A stretch of 64,000 nt of DNA from Chloroflexota bacterium (GTDB lineage: Bacteria > Chloroflexota > Anaerolineae > Aggregatilineales > Phototrophicaceae). Positions 31,908 through 39,542 of the stretch are shown here, one piece after another. The notes under the pieces are model-generated. The model searched no databases, was not told the origin of the DNA, and was given only the letters and a program-made list of their open reading frames with translations. Positions within the stretch are counted from its first letter, which is position 1, and every line of letters begins with the position of its first letter. Location of the stretch: positions 1 to 64,000 of the forward strand of contig JACAER010000027.1 in NCBI GenBank assembly GCA_013388745.1, read 5' to 3'. A program made the position numbers and the translations under genes.

Positions 31908-32018
31908 CGCTGCGCCTCACTTTCGTTTGTCTCGCATCCTTATTTATTGGCCGCTGGCAACCAGGGCGGGTTTCCGTATGTTTTCGCGGCGGACCAGGCA
32001 GGCCTCGTCTTTATAGCC

Positions 32019-33167
32019 TTATATCAGACTCACATTGAGTGTATCGAGCACCAGATCAATCGGCGTGAAGATCGTCGCGGCGGGCGAGCCGGCGAACAGC
32101 AGCCCCACCGCCCTGTTATCGGTCACATCCACCACCAGCGACCCGGAATCGCCTCCCTGGCTCATCGGCTGGCAGATGACCTGCCCGACAAAGCGCGCCG
32201 TGCGTTTGCCCGCCGAGGTGCTGTAGCCCACGCTCACCGTGGCGTTCAGCAGCGTCACTATGCCTTCGGTATAGTCGGTGGTGCGCCCACTCTTTTTCAC
32301 GCGCATTCCCAGCGTCGCCGGCTTGGTGCCGGTCACGCGCCCGATATTGCGGATGTCGCCGCTGAACATGCTGGCGTCGAGCGGGCGTGCCAGCGCGCAG
32401 TCCACCAGATTATCGGGGATCGTCGCCACCTGCGCCTCGCTCATACGCGCGCTGGCGTCGAAGCTCGTCGCGGCGCTCTGGGCGGCGGCCTGCGCTCCCT
32501 GTGTCAGCGTCACGCGCTTGTCGGAACCGTTGAGTTTCGCGATAAGGTTGGTCAGCGCGGCGAAAAAGCCCACCACATCGCACCCCTGCCCGCTGGGCGG
32601 CTGGCTGGGCGGCGGCGAGGGCGGCGGCTGCGAGGGCGGCGGCTGATTGGCTTCTTCGACATACCGCAGCGGCACAAAACGCTCCAAACGCGCCAGCACA
32701 TCGCCGGGATTCTGCCCGCCGTCGATCGGCCCCGGCTGCAAGATGGCATCGCCCGCCGCCGCTTCGTTGGAATTGGCGAACACATGGTTATTGGAAAGCA
32801 AAAAACGCTCACCGCTGACACGATCGCGCACGACGGCGCCCAGCGTGCCTGCCGTAACCTTAAAGTGCCCCATGCTGACGCCCACCGGCACCGCCGGGCG
32901 GAAACGGTCGCGCGGCGTCTGGTAGGCTTCCAATTGGCCGACTTCGAAAACATCGGTGCGGAAGCCGTCGATCAATTTGGGGATAATATCAAACGCTGTG
33001 AGCGCCGCCAGCGGCTTCTTGCGCTCGACCAGCGCCACAATCGCGATCTCGTCGGTCAGCCGCCCTTCGGATTCTTTCAGCCCGACCGCCACGCCGACAA
33101 CATTCGACTTGGCGAGCAGCATATGGGTGGCCGCTGCCTGGGCTTCGAACACTTGATTACTGCTCAT
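32019..33167 (-). CDS. Nal1-like trypsin-fold serine protease
   Basis: 382 residues from the ATG at 33165-33167 (AAGGGA at 6-8 nt); the ATG six bases upstream overlaps that site. An N-domain (about 1-80) precedes a chymotrypsin-fold protease with His128 (LLSNNHVFANSN), Asp256 (LVDCALARPLD) and Ser341 (QGGDSGSLVVDV), a full triad. Between His and Asp lies a Pro/Ser linker (about 174-193) and a 50-residue helical insert. No signal peptide is visible, so it should be cytoplasmic, as in plant Nal1-like enzymes. The 86-residue N-domain paralogue follows in the same direction. The target is unknown. Confidence 0.82.
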   Translation of the reverse strand: MSSNQVFEAQAAATHMLLAKSNVVGVAVGLKESEGRLTDEIAIVALVERKKPLAALTAFDIIPKLIDGFRTDVFEVGQLEAYQTPRDRFRPAVPVGVSMGHFKVTAGTLGAVVRDRVSGERFLLSNNHVFANSNEAAAGDAILQPGPIDGGQNPGDVLARLERFVPLRYVEEANQPPPSQPPPSPPPSQPPSGQGCDVVGFFAALTNLIAKLNGSDKRVTLTQGAQAAAQSAATSFDASARMSEAQVATIPDNLVDCALARPLDASMFSGDIRNIGRVTGTKPATLGMRVKKSGRTTDYTEGIVTLLNATVSVGYSTSAGKRTARFVGQVICQPMSQGGDSGSLVVDVTDNRAVGLLFAGSPAATIFTPIDLVLDTLNVSLI

Positions 33168-33373
33168 GCTCATTCCCTTCTGTGCGCTCGCAGACATCTG
33201 CGATTGTATCACGTTCTGGCGGGCGGCACGCGCCGTCTTCAGCCATCTGTATACACGGCGCATTCGTGACAATTATCACGAATCGACATGAAGACCGTAA
33301 CTATACAGCCGCTCCAGAAGCGCGCATGATGAGATTCAAAGAGTATTTTTGGCACCACAGGAGGAAAAAGAAG

Positions 33374-33784
33374 ATGAACACCTTACGGACAGGCCGAATC
33401 ATCTTCGGCGTGATGTATTTCATCGCGGCCATCGTGCATCTGCTCTTTGGCGTCTTCAATCCTGCGTCCTACAGCGGTTGGGCAGAAAACGCGCTGCTGC
33501 CGTTCTATGTCAGCTTCTTCAGAGATGTCGTGCCCTTCTACGCCTTCGCCTTCGCGCTCTTTCTGGCGGTCTTCGAAGTCGTACTGGCGCTGTTGATCCT
33601 CTACAAAGGCTTCTGGGTCAAGTTGGGCTTCTTCCTCAGCATCGTCTTCCAGATTCTGCTGGCGCCGCTTGGCTGGTGGGGCTTCTTCAATATCGTGCTG
33701 GCCGTCGTGCAGGTCATCTGGATGCGCGAAAGCTATCCGGCGACGGCCTTCGTGACCGAAGAAGAAAAAGTCTACGCGCAATAG
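33374..33784 (+). CDS. Small four-helix membrane protein
   Basis: 136 residues from the ATG at 33374 (AGGAGGAAAAAGAAG upstream). Four hydrophobic segments: RIIFGVMYFIAAIVHLLFGV, VVPFYAFAFALFLAVFEVVL, VKLGFFLSIVFQILLAPLGW and a last helix ending VQVIWMRESYP. The layout resembles DoxX-like or other small integral proteins, but I cannot name a family with confidence. A strong terminator follows at 33838. It is divergent from the protease gene. Confidence 0.75.
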   Translation: MNTLRTGRIIFGVMYFIAAIVHLLFGVFNPASYSGWAENALLPFYVSFFRDVVPFYAFAFALFLAVFEVVLALLILYKGFWVKLGFFLSIVFQILLAPLGWWGFFNIVLAVVQVIWMRESYPATAFVTEEEKVYAQ

Positions 33785-33837
33785 AACAGCTTCACAGCCA
33801 ACACTGTCGCGCTGTTAAACGTCATACACTCCTCAGT

Positions 33838-33883
33838 GCAGCCTCATCCCAGACTATTGTCTCAGGGGTGAGGTTGCATTTTT
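33838..33883 (+). terminator. Strong rho-independent terminator
   Basis: GCAGCCTCATCCC (33838-33850) pairs with GGGGTGAGGTTGC (33865-33877), 13 pairs including two wobbles. Inner AGAC/GTCT extends the stem, and TTTTT follows at 33879-33883. Confidence 0.8.
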
Positions 33884-33888
33884 GCCGT

Positions 33889-33894
33889 TATAAT
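33889..33894 (+). promoter_or_regulatory. -10 box of 246-residue gene
   Basis: TATAAT 6 nt beyond the terminator T-run and 48 nt before the ATG at 33942. Confidence 0.5.
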
Positions 33895-33941
33895 AAGGGG
33901 GCAAAAGCGCAGCGCACAGACGATAGGATACCTACGCACCC

Positions 33942-34682
33942 ATGATCGAAGCCGATCCGGTACTCGGAAAACCGCTGGCCAATTATCCTAGCAACCGCCA
34001 GGGGCCGCTGCTGGTCGCGGCGCTGGTGTGCGCGGCGGCGGCGGTGCTGCTCAATTTCACGCTGGCCGCCGTGCCCGAATGGTGGGGGCCGACGCTGACG
34101 ATGGTGCTGATGGCGCTGCTAGTGCTGGCCTTTGGCTGGTACATCGTGCATATCTGGAATCGCGAGGTGATTCTGTACGAACACGGTTTCAGCTACCGCG
34201 AAGGCTCCAACACCGTCTATTTCACCTATGGCGAGATCAAAAGCGTGCGCCAGCGCGCCGAACGGCTGCGCTACTTCGGCGGCCTGTGGCGGCGCGATGT
34301 CTACCAGATCAGCGTGCGCACCATGCGCGACGAAGTGATTACGCTGAGCAGCATGTATCGCCGTGTCGATGAACTGGGTCTGCGGCTGGAAAAACAGTTC
34401 AACACAGTGCGCCGGCCGGTGGTCGAAGAAATGCTCAAACGCGGCGAAAGCGTGCCTTTCGGCGCGGCGCTGGCGCTGACCGCCAACGGGCTGACCTTCG
34501 ACCAGCACAGGCTGGCGTGGGCGGAGTTCGCCGGTTTCCGCGCGCAGGGCGGGCGGCTGCTTCTGCTGCAAAAACCCGCGCAGGAATGGCAAAGTCTGCC
34601 GCTGGACGAGATCGATAATTTGCTGCTGCTGCTGGACTTTTTGCGCGCGGCGCAGCCCACCGGCGGCGTCTCCGCATCCTAA
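33942..34682 (+). CDS. Membrane protein with PH-like cytoplasmic domain
   Basis: 246 residues. Two membrane segments lie near the N-terminus (LLVAALVCAAAAVLLNFTLA and LTMVLMALLVLAFGWYIVH). After them comes a beta-rich PH-like stretch (VILYEHGFSYREGSNTVYF, then YGEIKSVRQRAERL) repeated in part near the C-terminus (LTANGLTFDQHRLAWAEFAG). This pattern resembles DUF6585-type proteins. Function is unknown. The next gene starts 8 nt downstream, so they form an operon. Confidence 0.7.
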   Translation: MIEADPVLGKPLANYPSNRQGPLLVAALVCAAAAVLLNFTLAAVPEWWGPTLTMVLMALLVLAFGWYIVHIWNREVILYEHGFSYREGSNTVYFTYGEIKSVRQRAERLRYFGGLWRRDVYQISVRTMRDEVITLSSMYRRVDELGLRLEKQFNTVRRPVVEEMLKRGESVPFGAALALTANGLTFDQHRLAWAEFAGFRAQGGRLLLLQKPAQEWQSLPLDEIDNLLLLLDFLRAAQPTGGVSAS

Positions 34683-34690
34683 ATAAGGCC

Positions 34691-35170
34691 ATGAACAAAC
34701 TCATCTACGAAATCCATCTTTACGTGCCCAAAACCGGGCGCCTGACGCCCGCGATGCTCGACTGGCTGTTCCAGCATGGCCAGAGCCAGGCGCAGCCCGA
34801 AGCCTACTGGCCGGTGCGCCGTATCAAGCCCAAAGCCCTGGCGCGCGCCCTGCTCAAGCTCGACCCCCATCTGATTCCCGCGCAGGGGCCGGGCGAAGAT
34901 GTCGAACTGCACTACCCCGACCCGAATCTGGGCATCGTGCTGTATGTGCATGATCGCGGCGTCATCATCTTCTTTCCGTATATGGCGCACATCTACGCGC
35001 GGCTGCTGCTGGGCATCTGCTACACCTATATCCGCTACCTGTATGACAGCTTCGGCTTCTGGAGCTTCGACCCGCAGTTGAACATCCTGTCGTTCGCCGA
35101 CGATTACCAATCGCTGGAAGATACAGCGCGATTGATGGAAGCGTTTCTACCGCGCATGCTCTCCGGCTGA
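34691..35170 (+). CDS. Unknown protein (159 aa)
   Basis: 159 residues, soluble, with balanced composition and no signal peptide. Segments such as LIYEIHLYVPKTGRLTPAML, VELHYPDPNLGIVLYVHDRG and SFDPQLNILSFADDYQS suggest an alpha/beta fold. I do not recognise a family. It sits 8 nt behind the PH-like membrane protein gene and probably shares its promoter and function. Confidence 0.65.
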   Translation: MNKLIYEIHLYVPKTGRLTPAMLDWLFQHGQSQAQPEAYWPVRRIKPKALARALLKLDPHLIPAQGPGEDVELHYPDPNLGIVLYVHDRGVIIFFPYMAHIYARLLLGICYTYIRYLYDSFGFWSFDPQLNILSFADDYQSLEDTARLMEAFLPRMLSG

Positions 35171-35193
35171 ACGTTAGAGGATGCTTAAAATTG

Positions 35194-35236
35194 CCAGATT
35201 GCAAGCAGTGGTTACGACCTTGTAACCAGATTGCAA
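35194..35236. promoter_or_regulatory. Composite operator upstream of ABC binding-protein gene
   Basis: Two direct repeats CCAGATTGCAA (35194-35204, 35226-35236), 32 bp apart or about three helical turns, flank a perfect 7-6-7 inverted repeat TGGTTAC-GACCTT-GTAACCA (35209-35228). The block lies 24 bp upstream of the -35 box, a place typical for an activator. The core GTTAC-N6-GTAAC also occurs at the TIR-WD40 promoter. Confidence 0.55.
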
Positions 35237-35259
35237 TCCCACAGATACCCAAAGTTTGC

Positions 35260-35288
35260 TTGCAAATCTTGTGCGCTTGTGTTATGTT
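35260..35288 (+). promoter_or_regulatory. Promoter of ABC binding-protein gene
   Basis: TTGCAA (35260-35265), 17 bp, TATGTT (35283-35288). The 80-nt leader that follows contains CGCCA/TGGCG and TGTGG/CCACA hairpins and ends in a TAGGGAGG ribosome site. Confidence 0.5.
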
Positions 35289-35373
35289 CTGGCCTCAAAG
35301 CGCCAGGAATAATTGGCGTAATGTGGCTTTAGACCACACCTTTGTTAAGAAACAATTTTAGGGAGGCAATGCA

Positions 35374-37191
35374 ATGAAGTTTGTACGTGTGCTTGCTCTG
35401 CTTGCGATCCTCGCCCTGGTGCTGGTTGGCACCGGCGTGCGCGCGCAAGAAGGGGTCACCATGATCATTGGCTGGGAACAGGAACCCGACCTGCCCTCGC
35501 CGCTCTCCAACTCGGCGTTCTCGGCCTACCTGACCAACTTCTATGCCCGCGATATCTGGGGCTGGGACACAGAACGCGTGATCCACGCTGAAATGGTGGA
35601 AGAAGTGCCCACCCCGGATAACGGTCTGGTGACCTTCGTCCCGGTGCAGGTGGACATCAACGGCGACGGCGAACTGGAAGATGCCGAAGCGCCGCAGGTG
35701 ACCTACCGCCTGCGTCAGGGCATGCTGTGGTCGGATGGCACGCCCATCACCTCGGCAGACTGCATGTTCTATCACAACGTGATGATGCAGCCCGATCCGC
35801 TCGACAGCTGGCAGCGCGGCGACTATCCCGCCGTCGTGGCGAGCGCCGAAGCGATCGATGACTACACTGTCGTGCTGACCTACAACACGCCCTTCCCCGA
35901 TTACCTGACCGATGCGACGCTCTCCTGCGGTTTCCCGGCGCACAAGTTCCTGGGCGACAACGGCGCGGGCTTCACGATGGACACGGACGGTGACGGTGTG
36001 TTCGATGCCAATATCGACGAAGCGCCCTATTTCGATGGCTTCAACCCCGCCGAACTGATCGGCTACGGCCCTTACGTTCTCAGCGAATACAATGTCGGCG
36101 CGAACGCGGTCTTCACCCGCAACCCGAACTGGGGCATCAACGACTTCGAACAGGTGCCGGCCATCGACACCATCATCACCCAGTTCATTCTGGAATCAGA
36201 ACAGATGCAGAATGCCCTGGAAGTCGGCGACATTGACCTGGCCTTCAACTTCGCTGGCGATCGCCCGACGGACGCGGAAGGCAACCCCATCGGCTACTAC
36301 GCGATGGAAAATGTCGAAGTCTTCAGCACTGTCGGCGTGTTCATCGATGGTATCTGGATGAACAGCGGCCCGAACGCTTTCGAAGCCATGCAGGATGTGC
36401 GCGTGCGTGAAGGCCTGATCCACGCCATCAACCGCCGCGGCATCGCCGACCAGTTCGCCGGTCCCGGCGCGGGCGCCGCGCTGACCCGCGCCTGGGTGCC
36501 CGCGCAGTTCACCCCGCCCGACCTGCCCTTCCGTGAATACGATGTGGACGGCGCGCGCCAACTGCTGACCGACGCTGGCTGGATTGACGACGACGCTGAC
36601 GAAAGCGCCGACAATCCGCGCCCGACACCGCGCGTCAACGCCGCGGGCACGCCCTTCATCGTGCGCTTCTACACGACCCCCGTCGTGCCGCGGCCTGACA
36701 TCCAGACCGTGATCCAGGCGCAGTTGGCCGCTGTGGGCGTGCGCGCGCAGCTCTTCGTGGTCAATGGCCCGACCGTGCTGTTCGCCTCCTTCGCCGAACG
36801 CGGTATCCTGAACACGGGCGAATACGACATCGCCATGTACGCGCTGTCGAACAACCCGCTGTCGCCCAACGGCTCCGCCGACAACTTCCGCTGCGCGGGT
36901 ATCCCCAGCAACGAGAATCCGGAAGGCCGTAACAGCACCTGGTTCTGCGATCCCGAATACGATCGTCTGGACTTCCTGGTCAGCGTCACCAATGACCCGA
37001 CCGAACGTCTGCAATACCGCTTCGCCGCTGAACCGATCTTCTACAACGCTGCGGTGTGGAGCAGCATCCGCCCGCGTCTGCAATACTATGCCGTCCGTAC
37101 CGATCGCTTCAACGTCGATTCGATGCGCGACATGGGCACGCTGAGCAGTAACTACTTCCGGCGCGTGGAATTCTGGCAGCCGGCCAGCTAG
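35374..37191 (+). CDS. ABC transporter substrate-binding protein, peptide/nickel family
   Basis: 605 residues with a signal peptide (VRVLALLAILALVLVGTG, cleavage near GVRA-QE). It belongs to family 5 (oligopeptide/dipeptide/nickel) binding proteins: VTYRLRQGMLWSDGTPITSA, GYGPYVLSEYNVGANAVFTR and REGLIHAINRRGIADQFAGP are typical. Two Asp-rich loops unusual for the family look like calcium sites: DINGDGELED (94-103) and DTDGDGVFDANIDE (203-216). No lipobox Cys is seen. It feeds the two permeases behind it; a terminator between them should make it the most abundant component. The ligand is unknown. Confidence 0.92.
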   Translation: MKFVRVLALLAILALVLVGTGVRAQEGVTMIIGWEQEPDLPSPLSNSAFSAYLTNFYARDIWGWDTERVIHAEMVEEVPTPDNGLVTFVPVQVDINGDGELEDAEAPQVTYRLRQGMLWSDGTPITSADCMFYHNVMMQPDPLDSWQRGDYPAVVASAEAIDDYTVVLTYNTPFPDYLTDATLSCGFPAHKFLGDNGAGFTMDTDGDGVFDANIDEAPYFDGFNPAELIGYGPYVLSEYNVGANAVFTRNPNWGINDFEQVPAIDTIITQFILESEQMQNALEVGDIDLAFNFAGDRPTDAEGNPIGYYAMENVEVFSTVGVFIDGIWMNSGPNAFEAMQDVRVREGLIHAINRRGIADQFAGPGAGAALTRAWVPAQFTPPDLPFREYDVDGARQLLTDAGWIDDDADESADNPRPTPRVNAAGTPFIVRFYTTPVVPRPDIQTVIQAQLAAVGVRAQLFVVNGPTVLFASFAERGILNTGEYDIAMYALSNNPLSPNGSADNFRCAGIPSNENPEGRNSTWFCDPEYDRLDFLVSVTNDPTERLQYRFAAEPIFYNAAVWSSIRPRLQYYAVRTDRFNVDSMRDMGTLSSNYFRRVEFWQPAS

Positions 37192-37207
37192 TGTGATCTG
37201 TACCTTC

Positions 37208-37235
37208 GTAGGGGCGAGTCATGGCTCGCCCCTAC
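37208..37235. repeat. Palindromic repeat GTAGGGGCGAG...CTCGCCCCTAC
   Basis: Perfect 11-bp arms (37208-37218, 37225-37235) around TCATGG, between the binding-protein gene and the permeases. Related sequence occurs at 25032, at 52904-52925 (GGGGCG...CGCCCC) and as a half copy near 59580, suggesting a dispersed palindromic repeat family. Confidence 0.6.
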
Positions 37236-37335
37236 CGCCCCTTTAAAATTAATTTGAGCACGATTACAAGTCCGCAATCATGCCGCGCATTTTTATAGCA
37301 TTTATGCCTTTTTCCAGTTACGCTTAAAGAAAGCA

Positions 37336-37360
37336 CCCCCGTTGTTCAGGGGGCATTTTT
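37336..37360 (+). terminator. Terminator/attenuator between binding protein and permeases
   Basis: CCCCC (37336-37340) pairs with GGGGG (37349-37353) around an 8-nt loop, followed by CATTTTT. Partial read-through would lower permease expression. Confidence 0.55.
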
Positions 37361-37385
37361 ATATTTGTGGATAGGGGATGGGGCT

Positions 37386-38441
37386 ATGGGCAAATACATC
37401 ATCCGGCGAATCCTGCAAGCGATTCCACTGTTGTTGATTATCGCGGTTTTGACCTTTGTGCTGCTCAAGACGGTGGGCGACCCGCTGCAATACCTGGTGG
37501 AAGACCCGCGCGTGACCGAAGCAGAACGCTTCCGGCTGCGCGCGGTCTTGGGGCTGAACGACCCGCTGCCGCTGCAATTCGTGCATTGGCTGATCGGCGA
37601 CGATTGGTATCTGCGCGATATTGACAACGACGGCGAAGGCGATGTCTATGGCGAACGGCGCGGCGTGCTGCGCGGCGACTTCGGCGAATCGATCCGCGTG
37701 CGCAACCGCGACGCCATCGAAATCATCGGCGAAAAGCTGCCCAATACCTTGCTGCTGGGCATCACCGTGTACGTGGTGACCATCACGGTCTCGCTGGCGG
37801 TGGGCATTTTCGCGGCGACGCACCCCTATTCGCTGGCCGATAACATCATCACCTCGATCTCGTTCGTCTTTTTCTCGATGCCCATCTATCTGGTGGCGCT
37901 GATCATGATTTATATCTTCGCCGTGCAGTTCCGGTTAGCGCATGACGGCGGGCTGGACTGGCTGCCGTACCTGCCGGTGCAGGGGATGCGCCCGACACGC
38001 GGCGCCACCGGCACGCTGGCGGAACTGGCCTGGCATATGGTGCTGCCGGTGTTCTCGCTGGCCTCGATCAGCATCGCCGGCTACAGCCGCTTTGTCCGCG
38101 CCAGCATGTTGGAAGTCATCAACTCCGACTATATCCGCACGGCGCACGCCAAAGGCCTCTCCAACCGCCGCATCACCTTCCTGCACGCGCTGAAGAACGC
38201 TTCGCTGCCGCTGGTAACGCTGGTCGGGCTGGATGTGCCCTTTATTCTGGGCGGCGCGGTGGTGACCGAGCAAATTTTCTCGTGGGATGGCATGGGGCTG
38301 CTGTTCATCCGCAGCCTGGAGGCATTAGATGCGCCCGTGCTCATTTTATTCACGATGATGACCGCTATCGCTGTGGTTGTCATGCAGCTTGTGACCGATG
38401 TGACCTATGCGTGGCTCGATCCGCGCGTGCGCTTTAGCTAA
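37386..38441 (+). CDS. ABC transporter permease, DppB/OppB type
   Basis: 351 residues from the ATG at 37386 (GGATGGGGCT). The typical DppB N-terminus YIIRRILQAIPLLLIIAVLTF opens the first helix. The large extracellular loop carries DPLQYLV and DFGESIRVRNRDAIEII. The EAA motif region (VINSDYIRTAHAKGLSNRRI) contacts the ATPase. Five to six membrane helices are expected. An Asp-rich insert, DIDNDGEGD (78-86), lies in the outer loop and echoes the calcium-like loops of the binding protein. It pairs with the DppC-type permease that starts 19 nt downstream. Confidence 0.92.
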   Translation: MGKYIIRRILQAIPLLLIIAVLTFVLLKTVGDPLQYLVEDPRVTEAERFRLRAVLGLNDPLPLQFVHWLIGDDWYLRDIDNDGEGDVYGERRGVLRGDFGESIRVRNRDAIEIIGEKLPNTLLLGITVYVVTITVSLAVGIFAATHPYSLADNIITSISFVFFSMPIYLVALIMIYIFAVQFRLAHDGGLDWLPYLPVQGMRPTRGATGTLAELAWHMVLPVFSLASISIAGYSRFVRASMLEVINSDYIRTAHAKGLSNRRITFLHALKNASLPLVTLVGLDVPFILGGAVVTEQIFSWDGMGLLFIRSLEALDAPVLILFTMMTAIAVVVMQLVTDVTYAWLDPRVRFS

Positions 38442-38460
38442 ATAACGAGGAGAATAAACA

Positions 38461-39420
38461 ATGGCCGCTGTTACAGAGACCAAAGGGCAGGTTGCCTCGT
38501 TAAAAATAGAGCGCCCCAAAGCCGAATCGCTGACGCGCATCGCGCTGCGTCGTTTTTTGCGCCATCGCATGGCGGTGTTCGGCGTGTTCCTGCTCAGCAG
38601 CGTCCTGCTGTTCTGCACGCTGGGCATGGCCTTTTACAGCGAAGGCTTCGCCAACCAGCCCTACCCGGAAAAAGCTTTTAATCCCCCCAGCGCCGAACAC
38701 ATCTTCGGCACCGATCAGGTGGGGCGTGATGTGCTGGCGCGTATGATCTACGGCGGACAGATTTCGCTGATGATCGGCATCACGGCCATCACGATTGCTA
38801 TCACGATCGGCACGACTGTCGGGCTGATTACGGGCTATGTGGCCGGCGGCAAACTCGGCTGGATCGACAGCCTGCTGATGCGCTTTGTCGAAGCGCTGCT
38901 GGCCTTTCCGATTCTGGTTTTGCTGCTGCTGCTCTCCAAGTGGCTGGCCGCCAATACCTCGACGGTCAATATTCTGGGACGCGAGATCAGCGCGACGGTG
39001 GTCAACATCGTGATGTTGATCGGCCTCACCGGCTGGATGGGGCTGTCGCGCATTGTGCGTGCGCTGGTCTTGTCGCTCAAGGAACGCGAATTCATCACGG
39101 CGGCGCGCACGATTGGCGCCAGCGACGCCCGCATCCTGATTCAGCACATCCTGCCCAACTGCATCGCGCCCATCATGGTGACGGCGACGCTGGGCGTGGG
39201 CGGGGCGATCGTGACCGAATCGTATCTGAGCTTTTTGGGCTTCGGCGTGCAGCCGCCAACGGCCACCTGGGGCAACATCATGGAGCGCGTGCGCAACTCG
39301 TTTGACGAGGCGTGGTGGCTGTGGGTGACACCGGGCACCTTTACCGTTATCACCGTGCTGGCGATCAACTTCATCGGCGACGGCCTGCGCGACGCGCTCG
39401 ACCCGCGCAATATCAAGTAA
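38461..39420 (+). CDS. ABC transporter permease, DppC/OppC type
   Basis: 319 residues. The DppC pattern is clear: ALRRFLRHRMAVFGVFLL, HIFGTDQVGRDVLARMIYGG, the EAA loop LSLKEREFITAARTIGASDA, SYLSFLGFGVQPPTATWGNI and the closing DGLRDALDPR. It forms the heterodimeric channel with the preceding permease. AACGAGGAGAATAAACA provides a strong ribosome site. No ATP-binding subunit follows; a terminator does. The transporter must borrow ATPases encoded elsewhere. Confidence 0.94.
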   Translation: MAAVTETKGQVASLKIERPKAESLTRIALRRFLRHRMAVFGVFLLSSVLLFCTLGMAFYSEGFANQPYPEKAFNPPSAEHIFGTDQVGRDVLARMIYGGQISLMIGITAITIAITIGTTVGLITGYVAGGKLGWIDSLLMRFVEALLAFPILVLLLLLSKWLAANTSTVNILGREISATVVNIVMLIGLTGWMGLSRIVRALVLSLKEREFITAARTIGASDARILIQHILPNCIAPIMVTATLGVGGAIVTESYLSFLGFGVQPPTATWGNIMERVRNSFDEAWWLWVTPGTFTVITVLAINFIGDGLRDALDPRNIK

Positions 39421-39442
39421 CGGGCACACGGCGAACGTGTGT

Positions 39443-39473
39443 GAACAGGGGGCTTAAGCCCCGTGTTCTCTTT
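39443..39473 (+). terminator. Terminator of ABC operon
   Basis: GAACA-G-GGGGC-TTAA-GCCCC-G-TGTTC (39443-39468), two 5-bp stems around one mismatch, followed by TCTTT. Confidence 0.7.
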
Positions 39474-39487
39474 CCGCCACAATCGCG

Positions 39488-39523
39488 TATAATCAAGCGC
39501 GCCTGTCACTGTGAACAGGCGCG
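39488..39523 (+). promoter_or_regulatory. -10 box and start-site palindrome of Eis-like gene
   Basis: TATAAT at 39488-39493. A palindrome CGCGCCTGT-N8-ACAGGCGCG (39498-39506, 39515-39523) follows across the expected start site, with TTTT right behind it. It could be an operator, or a leader hairpin if transcription starts early enough. The ATG is at 39543. Confidence 0.5.
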
Positions 39524-39542
39524 TTTTGATGCGAATTGGCTC

